The notes: generated from the sequence alone by a model not told the origin. Positions 1-5,751 are shown, numbered from the stretch's first letter. The stretch: DNA of 5,771 nucleotides from an uncultured bacterium (GCA_905216075.1 CAJMSO010000128.1:1-5771); one strand, 5' to 3'. A program made the numbers and translations.

Positions 1-1320
1 CCCCGTCGAGGCCGACACCAAATCGATACAGCCCCACGGCGTGTATCCCATCAGGTCAACACCGTCCTCGACAATTGCATCGCGCAGCGCAAGAATATGC
101 CTTCGCAGGTAATCAATATGATACGCATCGTGGACTTTGCCGTCTTCCAGCGCATCGAGTCCGCCCACACCGTTCTCGGCGATAAAGAGCGGAAGATGGT
201 AACGATCGTGGTAGCCGGCAAGCGTCACGCGCAAACCCAGCGCATCGATCTGCCACTTCCAGGCAGTCTCTTTATCCTTGAGGTACGGATTGCGCAACGT
301 CGGGAACACGTTGCCCTCCGCCTTCTCGGCGATCACCTGATCATCGGCGCACACCAAGCGCGAGCAATAGTACGAGAACGAGATGAAGTCGACCGTATGC
401 TCTGCCAGATACTCCGTATCGCCCGGCTCAGAGGGCACGTGAACACCCTCTTTCTCGAGTGCACGCAGCTTCCAAGCAGGATAGGCGCCCGCAGCCATCA
501 CGTCTGTGTAGAAGTAGCGGCCGCGGTCCTCCTCATACGAAAGCCATACGTCCTCGGGCGCACAACGGTACGGATAGGTCGCACCGGCAGCGACCATGCA
601 ACCCACCTTGTTTGCGGGATCGATCTTGTGCAGAATCTCGACAGCGCGAGCGCTCGCCATAAACATATGGTGCGAGAACGCCGCGGTCACGGCTGCACGG
701 TCACGCTCATCCTCGAGCGTGACACCCGCGTTGAGATAGGACAGCGCCACGCTGTTGATCTCGTTGAACGTAAGCCAATAACGCACGAGGCCCTGGTACG
801 CGCGTCCGACGGTCTCGACGTAGTGCGCATACCGCTCGATCATCTCTCGGCTTTGCCAGCCACCATAGCGCTCGACCAGAGCCAACGGATAGTCGTAGTG
901 CGACAGCGTCACAAGCGGCTCGATTCCATGCTCGCGCAGCGCCTCGAATACCTGACGGTAAAACTCCAAGCCCTCGCCGTTGGGCTCGGTCTCCATCCCT
1001 GTGGGAAAAATACGGCTCCAGCAAATTGAAAGACGCAGGCACTTAAAGCCCATCTCGGCAAAGAGCTCGACATCCTCGTGCCAATGATGGAAGAAGTCGT
1101 TGCCCCAGCGGCATGGATACAGCCTGTCCGGATCATCCACGGGCTTTTGCCTGCCAAACATTACATCCCAGCGGTCGGAACCCTGTGGGATCAGGTCGGA
1201 GTGCGACATGCCGCGGCCGCCCTCGTTCCAGCCCCCTTCGGCCTGGTTGGCGGCGAGGGCACCACCCCACAAAAAGCCCTCGGGCATACCGGCGGCAGAC
1301 GTTCTGTCAAAGTAACTCAT
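1..1320 (-). CDS. GH1 6-phospho-β-glucosidase (3' end cut by window edge)
   Basis: Cytoplasmic glycoside hydrolase family 1 enzyme that should cleave the 6-phospho-β-glucosides delivered by the adjacent PTS. My translation from the ATG at 1320 runs 440 residues without a stop to base 1. The N-terminal GH1 signature GFLWGGALAANQAEG is at residues 15-29, SHYDYP at 140-145, and the acid/base motif TFNE at 184-187 (Glu187). The nucleophile motif IAENG is at 380-384 (Glu382). The start of the 6-phosphate-binding loop, SASTG (436-440), is the last thing seen; the Lys and Tyr of that loop lie outside. Family members are about 470-480 aa, so roughly 35-40 residues are missing because of the window edge, not a mutation. 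Ala437 after Ser436, where the 6-phospho-β-galactosidase LacG has Trp, favours gluco over galacto substrates. There is no signal peptide. It begins 1 nt after the EIIC stop and is the last visible operon gene. An in-frame ATG at 1332 would add four residues (MLSS), but it abuts its own GAGG, so the 1320 start is preferred. Confidence 0.97.
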   Translation of the reverse strand, partial: MSYFDRTSAAGMPEGFLWGGALAANQAEGGWNEGGRGMSHSDLIPQGSDRWDVMFGRQKPVDDPDRLYPCRWGNDFFHHWHEDVELFAEMGFKCLRLSICWSRIFPTGMETEPNGEGLEFYRQVFEALREHGIEPLVTLSHYDYPLALVERYGGWQSREMIERYAHYVETVGRAYQGLVRYWLTFNEINSVALSYLNAGVTLEDERDRAAVTAAFSHHMFMASARAVEILHKIDPANKVGCMVAAGATYPYRCAPEDVWLSYEEDRGRYFYTDVMAAGAYPAWKLRALEKEGVHVPSEPGDTEYLAEHTVDFISFSYYCSRLVCADDQVIAEKAEGNVFPTLRNPYLKDKETAWKWQIDALGLRVTLAGYHDRYHLPLFIAENGVGGLDALEDGKVHDAYHIDYLRRHILALRDAIVEDGVDLMGYTPWGCIDLVSASTG

Positions 1321-1336
1321 GCTACTCAGCATCCTC
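1318..1336 (-). promoter_or_regulatory. Ribosome binding site and translational coupling at the EIIC/GH1 junction
   Basis: On the minus strand the EIIC stop TAG (1324-1322) is followed by a single C and then the GH1 ATG (1320). The best Shine-Dalgarno candidate is GAGGA at 1336-1332, inside the last codons of EIIC and about 11 nt from the ATG, which is a little long. A weaker GAG lies closer, at 1327-1325. The arrangement implies that ribosomes finishing EIIC reinitiate on the hydrolase. This is inferred from spacing alone. Confidence 0.6.
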
Positions 1337-2671
1337 GGCAGAAGCTGCCGCGGCGTTCTTCTGCTCCTGAGCCAGGAGCTGGTTATCGTACACCTTAAAG
1401 AACGGGTACCAGACCACAGCCATGACCACGATCAAAACGATCGTAAACACCCAGATGCGCGGGTCGAGGCACTGGACAAAGCCCTGAACGAAGATGGGGA
1501 ACGTGCCGCTCACCAAGATGTAGAAGTTAGAGACAAGACCCAGTGAGACCGCACCCCAATACAGCAGGGCCGAGATCATGCCGCCTAGCACAAACGGAAT
1601 CATGAGGATCGGGTTGAAGATGATGGGCGCGCCGAAGATCGCGGGCTCGGAGATACGGAAGAAGCTCGGCACGATCGATGCCCTGCCAAATGCCTTGAGC
1701 TGCTGCGACTTTGCCCTAAACGCGCAGAGCGCCACAAAAGAGAACGTATTACCCGTGCCGCCGATGAGGTTGATGGCCAACGACATGAGCGCCGGGTGGA
1801 ACTCAAGCGGCTGCCCGGCAGCATAGAGCGAGGCGTTGGCGGCAAAGGCGGCAAGCGTGACCGGGGCGGTGATGGGCATTACGATCATGTTGCCGTGGAC
1901 GCCAAAGCACCAAAACAGCAGCGTCATGAAGCAGATAAGCAGTGCGCCGGGCACAGAGTCAACTGCGACGGAAAGCGGGGCAGCGAGCAGCTTCTCGATA
2001 ACCGAGGGGATGGACAGCGCGGGATCGATCATCTGGATCAGCAGGTTGCCGCCAAAGAAGATGAGGATGTTGGCGAGCATAGGTACGATGGCGCCAAAGG
2101 TTTCGGACAAAAACGGCGGCACGCCATCGGGCATCTTGATGGTGATGCCCTTGGTCTGGCAGAAGCGCGTGACCTCGACGGAGACCAAGGCAACGATGAT
2201 GGCGGTAAACAGGCCCTGCGCACCCAGATAGGTGCAGGGGACCGCCTGGAGCACGGACTCGTCAGCAAGCTGGTAGAAGGACGACGGCGCCGCGGCGATC
2301 AGGAACATCACCAGCGAGGTCATACCGGCGTTAAGCTTGGGCATCTTGTAGGTGCCCGCCAGGTTATAGGCGATTGCGAACGTCACGATCACCGACAGTA
2401 TGCCCATCGTCATGTTGAAGGGAATGAGCAGCGTGAGCTTATTGGCCGTGGCAAAATCGAGCCAAGGGCCAAAGACGGACCAGAACCCGCCCTGCGCCAC
2501 CAGGTCGGCCGTGACCGGCGGGTTGGCGAGGATCATAAAGACGGCAGATACCAAGATGAAGCTGATCGCGCTCATAAAGCCCTTTTGCATGGAGGCAAAG
2601 TGGCGCTCGGTTCCGCAGAAATTGGCGATAGGGGTCAGTTTTTCCTGAAGCAGGGTCATGAACTTCTCCAT
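1322..2671 (-). CDS. PTS lactose/cellobiose-family EIIC (membrane permease)
   Basis: Integral-membrane sugar-translocating subunit of a Lac-family PTS, 449 aa, close to the usual 430-460 aa (CelB/ChbC/LicC-like). About ten hydrophobic segments are visible, including residues 31-50, 78-103, 152-168, 195-215, 240-258, 295-315, 345-378 and 406-425. Family motifs seen are the KMPDGVPPF loop (179-187), FGVHG (256-260, His259), GGTGN (304-308) and ISEPAIFG (340-347, Glu342). By analogy with the ChbC structure, His259 and Glu342 should lie in the sugar-binding site; ChbC-type proteins usually have NEP where this has SEP. The C-terminus is an Ala/Glu-rich hydrophilic tail (residues 432-449). The start is fixed by AGGAGG at 2682-2677, 5 nt upstream. 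The gene lies 9 nt after EIIB and 1 nt before the hydrolase. The exact sugar cannot be read from sequence; cellobiose or another β-glucoside is most likely, given the hydrolase next door. Confidence 0.97.
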   Translation of the reverse strand: MEKFMTLLQEKLTPIANFCGTERHFASMQKGFMSAISFILVSAVFMILANPPVTADLVAQGGFWSVFGPWLDFATANKLTLLIPFNMTMGILSVIVTFAIAYNLAGTYKMPKLNAGMTSLVMFLIAAAPSSFYQLADESVLQAVPCTYLGAQGLFTAIIVALVSVEVTRFCQTKGITIKMPDGVPPFLSETFGAIVPMLANILIFFGGNLLIQMIDPALSIPSVIEKLLAAPLSVAVDSVPGALLICFMTLLFWCFGVHGNMIVMPITAPVTLAAFAANASLYAAGQPLEFHPALMSLAINLIGGTGNTFSFVALCAFRAKSQQLKAFGRASIVPSFFRISEPAIFGAPIIFNPILMIPFVLGGMISALLYWGAVSLGLVSNFYILVSGTFPIFVQGFVQCLDPRIWVFTIVLIVVMAVVWYPFFKVYDNQLLAQEQKNAAAASAEDAE

Positions 2672-2676
2672 GGTTG

Positions 2677-2682
2677 CCTCCT
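2677..2682 (-). promoter_or_regulatory. Strong Shine-Dalgarno for EIIC overlapping the EIIB stop
   Basis: AGGAGG on the minus strand lies 5 nt before the EIIC ATG and overlaps the EIIB stop TAG (2683-2681). It decides the EIIC start at 2671 over the internal Met5. Its overlap with the upstream stop suggests coupled translation of EIIB and EIIC. Confidence 0.8.
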
Positions 2683-2974
2683 AACCCAACAGCGACTGGG
2701 CGAGTGCCAGCACGTTGGCGGCGTTGCCCATGCCGTAGTCCTGTGCGGGGATGACCGCGGTCGGCTTACCGCTCCCCTGCTTGACGGTGTTGAGCTGGTA
2801 GGACACCTGCGGCCCCAAGAGCAGCACGTCATAATTGGCGCACGTCTCCTGATACTCGCCGATACCCACCGCATCGATATCGAGCTCGATGCCGTTTTGC
2901 TCCGCATATTTCTCGAGTTTCTTCATCAGAATGCTTGTAGACAGACCAGCTGCGCAAACAAGAAGGATCTTCAT
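2681..2974 (-). CDS. PTS lactose/cellobiose-family EIIB
   Basis: Cytoplasmic phosphocarrier that takes phosphate from EIIA and gives it to the sugar during transport through EIIC. The protein is 97 aa, typical for free-standing CelA/ChbB/LicB-type EIIB (about 100 aa). It opens with a β-strand and the phosphocysteine P-loop: MKILLVCAAGLSTS, with Cys7 as the phosphorylated residue and the CxxGxSTS pattern intact. Later family landmarks include LLLGPQVSYQ in the middle and PAQDYGMGN near the C-terminus. I chose the ATG at 2974 because GAAGGGA (2988-2982) is 7 nt upstream and the family starts at MKI. An in-frame ATG at 2992 would add MRRESL but has no Shine-Dalgarno. It follows EIIA after 46 nt and precedes EIIC by 9 nt. 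Confidence 0.96.
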   Translation of the reverse strand: MKILLVCAAGLSTSILMKKLEKYAEQNGIELDIDAVGIGEYQETCANYDVLLLGPQVSYQLNTVKQGSGKPTAVIPAQDYGMGNAANVLALAQSLLG

Positions 2975-2988
2975 AAGGGATTCCCTTC
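2975..2988 (-). promoter_or_regulatory. EIIB ribosome binding site inside a 13-bp palindrome
   Basis: The Shine-Dalgarno GAAGGGA (2988-2982) lies 7 nt from the EIIB ATG. It sits within AAGGGATTCCCTT (2975-2987, + strand), a perfect 6+1+6 dyad ending immediately before the start codon. The single-base centre is too tight for a full RNA hairpin, so the dyad may be chance. A shortened hairpin could still partly hide the Shine-Dalgarno. Confidence 0.6.
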
Positions 2989-3020
2989 GCATTGATTGGT
3001 TGGATAGTCACCGCACGCCG

Positions 3021-3347
3021 CTAGGCGTTCTTGGTTGCAGTGCGCTCATACAGGCAGATCAGCTCCTGCACGAGCTCCTGAGCAAGCATGGAGCACATGA
3101 GGTGGTCCTGAGCATGGACCAGCAACACATCCACCGACAGATGCTCGCCCGCTGCCTCAGTCGAAAGCAGCTGCGTTTGGATGTGGTGAGCCTTGATTCC
3201 CGCATCCTTTGACTGCTTCATGAGTTTGGCGGCGGCGTCAAAATCCCCCGCCTTTGCCTTTTCAAGGGCTTCGAAGGCAAGGCTGCGTGCCTCTCCCGCT
3301 GCAGCGACCAGCTGAAACGAAACCATCTCGGTTCCCTGATCGTCCAT
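3021..3347 (-). CDS. PTS lactose/cellobiose-family EIIA
   Basis: Cytoplasmic phosphocarrier that receives phosphate from HPr and passes it to EIIB. The protein is 108 aa, the usual size of LacF/CelC/ChbA/LicA-type EIIA, which is an all-helical trimer in this family. The active-site segment VHAQDHLM (77-84) gives His78 as the phosphorylation site. Asp81 matches the metal-binding aspartate of lactococcal EIIA-Lac, with the same numbering. Other family landmarks are AAGEARSLAFEAL (16-28), KAGDFDAA (32-39) and the AHHIQTQLL stretch (53-61). The start is set by AGGAG (3358-3354), 6 nt upstream; Met8 is the only nearby alternative and lacks such a site. It is the first structural gene of the operon, 119 nt downstream of the regulator, with 46 nt before EIIB. 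In B. subtilis licBCAH and E. coli chb the EIIA gene comes after EIIC, so the A-B-C order is a modest difference. Confidence 0.97.
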   Translation of the reverse strand: MDDQGTEMVSFQLVAAAGEARSLAFEALEKAKAGDFDAAAKLMKQSKDAGIKAHHIQTQLLSTEAAGEHLSVDVLLVHAQDHLMCSMLAQELVQELICLYERTATKNA

Positions 3348-3466
3348 AACGGTCTCCTCTCCCGTGATGTTTGGTTTGTACTTGAATATTCGAAACGCCT
3401 ATCTCCCGCCCGCAATCCTCGAGGTTTATTGCAGGTAGACTGACAGGGTCATCGACAAAAGAAGTC
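3348..3466 (-). promoter_or_regulatory. Intergenic region between regulator and PTS operon; probable operon promoter with two palindromes
   Basis: This 119-bp gap holds no gene and no convincing terminator, so read-through from the regulator is possible. It contains two perfect 8-bp palindromes, CCTCGAGG (3417-3424) and GAATATTC (3384-3391), with centres 33 bp apart (about three helical turns). There is also a TGAC-AGG-GTCA dyad (3441-3451). A possible promoter on the minus strand is TTGCGG (3415-3410) with AATATT (3390-3385), but the spacing of 19 is poor. No BglG/LicT-type RAT antiterminator sequence was recognised, in line with a DNA-binding LicR-type activator. The region is the best candidate for the regulator's target; the exact operator is not identified. 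Confidence 0.45.
3354..3358 (-). promoter_or_regulatory. Shine-Dalgarno of the EIIA gene
   Basis: AGGAG on the minus strand lies 6 nt before the EIIA ATG, within a purine-rich GGGAGAGGAG run. It supports the start at 3347. Confidence 0.75.
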
Positions 3467-5362
3467 TTAAGCCGTATGCGCTTGCACAAGCGCCATCAGC
3501 TCATGCCAGGACCGGCGCTCGCGTAGGCGCTCGACCCCCTGGCGGTCCATAAAGATCTCGGCGAGCAGTGAGCTCAAGATCCGCGCCTCATCGCCGCCCG
3601 ACCGGGCAAACGACACCATAAAGACGATATCGACCTCATGGCCGTATTCGTCCCAAAGAATGGGATGTTCGAGCAGGCCCACGGTAACAAAGGCCTCGGC
3701 GCTCAAGGGATGCATCCCATGGGGCATGGCTACCCCATTGCCGAACGAGGTGGCGCTCGCGCTCTCGCGCTCGGCGACCTCTTGGGCAAACTGGGCATCG
3801 ACACGGCCGCTCTCGACGGCGCGCTCGGAGAGATATCGGAGAACGGCCTGCTTCGACGACGCCTCAACGCGGTTGAAGAACAGGGCACGGCTAAAGAAAG
3901 AGCTCACGGAGTCCGATTGCGCAGTGTCGTCGCTCAGCACCTTGCGGATAGCGTTGACATCGCTCGTCTCCAAGAAGAAATCGGCCTCGCGGACGGGCAC
4001 GGGCAACTTGACGTTGAGCGGCACCGTTGTGAACACGTAGTCGATATGCGAAAAATCGAACGTTCCCACGCGGGCGACATCGCATGTCTCAATCGAATCG
4101 ATATACATGCCAAACTGCTTGCGGTACTGGTGCTCGAGCATACGGGCGCTTCCCGCTCCCGAGGCGCACACGATAAGGATGCGTTTGCGACGCGGCTGGT
4201 CGGCTTGCTGCTCGAGGGCCAGGGCAAATGCCATGGCGATGTAGCCGAGCTCTTCATCAGAGGGCTGGCTGCCAAAATGACGCTCGAGTACCTGCGAGGT
4301 GCCAGCTGCCATCGAATAGGCCAACGGAAACCTCGTCTTGATATCGGACAGCATGGGGTTATCCATATGCATGTGATATTCAAGGCGATAGCCCAGAGGG
4401 CCGATATGCCGAGCAAGGTTCATGCGAAGTTCAAGATCGCCGCTAAAGTCAAACCTAAACTCATCGTTGACCGCACGTACCATCTCGGAAGCAATCTCCC
4501 ACATCTCGTCCGAGATAACGGCAGAGCCCTTCTCGGGCACGCCCGTGCCCCTGCCGAGCAAATGGATTGCGATAAAGGCAACCTCTTCTCGGGGCATGCT
4601 CACGCCCAGGGCATCCTTGATGTTTGCGGCAATCTGGAAAGCCGCGGCGTATTCGCGCGTTCCCTCCAGTTTTTGAACGTCCGATTCTGCAGCTGGGACA
4701 TAGCAGCCCTGCTCGATGCGGCCAAGAGCAATGTAAAGATGCATGATGAGATTGCGGGATGCCAGCGAGCTCACCGTGACGGGCGAGGCCGTCAGAGCAT
4801 CGTCCACACATGCGGCGATGGCCCGCAGGCGCTCGGCGAGCTTTGCATCGTCGGTGTCGGGCAACACGGGCCTCACCAGCGAGGCCAGGCACAGGCGCCG
4901 CTGCGACTCCCCGCCCGCAACGCGGATTCCGTAGCGTGGGCGCTTTTCGAGCGTTAAGTCAAATTGGGCGAGTTTCTGCTCTACCAGACGCATGTCATTG
5001 GACAGAGTTCGCGCCGAAACGTAGAGTAAATCCGCATACTCCTCAATCGTCACCCACTGGGACCGCATGAGGAGGTCGTTAAGAAGGAAGGACACACGGC
5101 CGTCGCGCGTATCAGGAATGCCCGGATGGGCCAGAGCCGCACCGTCTAGCAAGCGAGCAAGCTCATCTGCACGTGCAACATCGATACGATACTGTCCCTT
5201 GCTGCCAACGATGCGTGCAACCCCTGCAAGGTTGTCGTTTGCGCGATGGATATAGTTTCTCACGGCGCGCTCGCTTACCTCGAGACGCTTGGCAAGTACC
5301 GCGACAGCGACAGGCTGAGCGTCCTCGATCATATTTACAAGCTGCTTGACGCGAGCATCCAT
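3467..5362 (-). CDS. LicR/MtlR-type PTS-regulated transcription activator (BglG-family, PRD-containing)
   Basis: Multidomain activator sensing PTS phosphorylation, 631 aa (B. subtilis LicR is about 641). Domains by eye: HTH at about 5-60 (LAKRLEVSERAVRNYIHRAN), Mga-like HTH at about 88-150, PRD1 at about 165-275 with His208 and His267, and PRD2 at about 290-388 with His319. An EIIB-like domain spans about 393-475 with Cys399 in VCASGAGSA, and an EIIA-Mtl/Fru-like domain spans about 490-630 with His548 in VAMPHG. The two HTH domains, with no RNA-binding CAT domain, argue for DNA binding rather than antitermination. In this family HPr-P on the PRDs generally activates, while phosphorylation of the EIIB/EIIA-like domains reports substrate availability. 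The second PRD2 histidine is replaced by Ala378 (GYIAMAF, where relatives have GYI.xHF). The start is supported by AAAGGAGG (5375-5368), 5 nt upstream. It is codirectional with, and directly upstream of, the PTS operon it probably controls. Confidence 0.96.
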   Translation of the reverse strand: MDARVKQLVNMIEDAQPVAVAVLAKRLEVSERAVRNYIHRANDNLAGVARIVGSKGQYRIDVARADELARLLDGAALAHPGIPDTRDGRVSFLLNDLLMRSQWVTIEEYADLLYVSARTLSNDMRLVEQKLAQFDLTLEKRPRYGIRVAGGESQRRLCLASLVRPVLPDTDDAKLAERLRAIAACVDDALTASPVTVSSLASRNLIMHLYIALGRIEQGCYVPAAESDVQKLEGTREYAAAFQIAANIKDALGVSMPREEVAFIAIHLLGRGTGVPEKGSAVISDEMWEIASEMVRAVNDEFRFDFSGDLELRMNLARHIGPLGYRLEYHMHMDNPMLSDIKTRFPLAYSMAAGTSQVLERHFGSQPSDEELGYIAMAFALALEQQADQPRRKRILIVCASGAGSARMLEHQYRKQFGMYIDSIETCDVARVGTFDFSHIDYVFTTVPLNVKLPVPVREADFFLETSDVNAIRKVLSDDTAQSDSVSSFFSRALFFNRVEASSKQAVLRYLSERAVESGRVDAQFAQEVAERESASATSFGNGVAMPHGMHPLSAEAFVTVGLLEHPILWDEYGHEVDIVFMVSFARSGGDEARILSSLLAEIFMDRQGVERLRERRSWHELMALVQAHTA

Positions 5363-5367
5363 GTCCT

Positions 5368-5375
5368 CCTCCTTT
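5368..5375 (-). promoter_or_regulatory. Strong Shine-Dalgarno of the regulator gene
   Basis: AAAGGAGG on the minus strand, 5 nt before the ATG at 5362, is a near-perfect anti-16S match. It supports the 631-aa start. A second GGAGG (5370-5366) overlaps it in the repeated GGAGGAGGA. Confidence 0.85.
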
Positions 5376-5385
5376 CCCTGCGTCT

Positions 5386-5414
5386 AGTCTAACGCGGTAA
5401 AGAATGACACTCCA
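5386..5414 (-). promoter_or_regulatory. Weak candidate promoter of the regulator gene
   Basis: On the minus strand TGGAGT (5414-5409) and TAGACT (5391-5386) are 17 nt apart. They match the σ70-type consensus at 3/6 and 4/6 positions. Such a promoter would start transcription near 5379, giving a very short leader that just includes the Shine-Dalgarno. The match is weak and the position is the main argument. Confidence 0.2.
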
Positions 5415-5424
5415 CGTCGCGCTC

Positions 5425-5442
5425 GTTCCGCCAACTCGGAAC
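5425..5442. promoter_or_regulatory. Perfect dyad GTTCCG-N6-CGGAAC, candidate operator
   Basis: This is a perfect 6-bp inverted repeat with a 6-bp spacer, 62 bp upstream of the regulator start and just upstream of the weak candidate promoter. The geometry fits a dimeric DNA-binding protein site. No T-run follows on either strand, so it does not look like a terminator. Which protein binds, if any, is unknown. Confidence 0.4.
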
Positions 5443-5536
5443 AGGTTGCGGGGAGTCCAGCTGAGCTATGGAGAGCCTGGGGAGAGGGCCCGAAGGCAAT
5501 GCGTCGGTGTGGGATGCGCCTTCCCAGCCATTGGGC
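5443..5536. other. Intergenic stretch without recognised gene
   Basis: This is the least structured part of the 409-bp gene-free stretch at 5363-5771. I see no open reading frame with a ribosome binding site. The only structure is a small TGGGA-N7-TCCCA hairpin (5510-5526). A CATTGGG (5529-5535) just before the repeat cluster looks like a decayed half-copy of the repeat motif. Confidence 0.5.
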
Positions 5537-5686
5537 AGTCATTGGGGACAGACTTAAATGAGTAGTCGTTGGGGACGTTCTTGTTTGGCTAGTCGTTTAA
5601 GAACGTCCCCAATGACTATTAAGGACTGTCCCAAGCTGCCGGCAGGAAAGGACCGTCCCCAAGTGCCGGGTTTGTCCCCAATGACT
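5537..5686. repeat. Cluster of six short TTGGGGAC-type intergenic repeats in both orientations
   Basis: The rough consensus is AGTCATTGGGGACAGTCCTT. Copies on the + strand are at 5537-5555 and 5564-5582. Copies on the minus strand are at 5617-5599, about 5640-5621, about 5668-5647 and 5686-5671. Five copies contain TTGGGGAC exactly; the one at 5640-5621 has TTGGGAC. The outermost copies form a perfect 14-bp inverted pair (5537-5550 with 5673-5686). A perfect CTGCCGGCAG palindrome (5636-5645) lies between two copies. I have a general impression that similar motifs recur in Coriobacteriia intergenic regions and resemble REP-like elements mobilised by tyrosine (Y1) transposases. That is memory and inference. 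No transposase gene is in the window. Confidence 0.75.
5561..5620 (+). repeat. Long hairpin: 22-bp stem, 16-nt loop
   Basis: The left arm 5561-5582 and the right arm 5599-5620 are inverted copies matching at 20 of 22 positions. As + strand RNA both differences become G·U pairs, giving an uninterrupted 22-bp stem. As minus-strand RNA they are A·C mismatches. The stem contains the repeat copies at 5564-5582 and 5599-5617. No T-run follows, so it is not a standard intrinsic terminator. It may be a folded mobile-repeat unit or a structured RNA. Confidence 0.7.
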
Positions 5687-5697
5687 AGGTGAATAGC

Positions 5698-5730
5698 AAA
5701 AGCCCCGCAGTCGGAGCGGACCGCGGGGCT
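5698..5730 (-). terminator. Intrinsic (rho-independent) terminator on the minus strand
   Basis: Read on the minus strand, AGCCCCGCGGTC pairs with GACTGCGGGGCT around a CGCTCC hexaloop. This is a 12-bp GC-rich stem with one G·U pair. The stem is followed at once by TTTT (5701-5698) and then GC. On the + strand the G·U becomes an A·C mismatch and no T-run follows, so the minus-strand reading is favoured. It should end a minus-strand gene lying beyond the right edge and insulate the regulator from it. Confidence 0.8.
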
Positions 5731-5751
5731 CATGAAGAGAGGCTAGTTTGT

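Noticed and set aside
97..1029. + strand open frame (310 codons) opposite the GH1 gene
   Set aside because: The minus strand here encodes a GH1 enzyme with both catalytic glutamates. The + strand frame is a shadow.
1796..2995. Long + strand open frame (399 codons) across EIIC and EIIB
   Set aside because: It is antisense to two well-supported PTS genes. The translation is rich in His, Asp, Gly and Arg with no family motif, as expected from the opposite strand of GC-rich coding DNA.
3348..3466. RAT antiterminator/terminator for BglG-type control
   Set aside because: No GGATTGTTACTGC-like RAT sequence and no overlapping terminator hairpin with a T-run is seen. The regulator has HTH domains instead of an RNA-binding domain.
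3638..4957. Long + strand open frame (439 codons) across the regulator
   Set aside because: It is antisense to the regulator, whose domains and active-site residues are all on the minus strand. The + translation has low-complexity composition and no recognisable domain.
5561..5620. Bidirectional intrinsic terminator
   Set aside because: The stem is long, but neither strand has a T-run after it. The terminator at 5698-5730 already fits that role for the upstream gene.
5537..5686. CRISPR array
   Set aside because: The copies lie in both orientations, vary in sequence and are separated by gaps of 0-10 nt rather than uniform spacers of about 30 nt. No cas gene is present.
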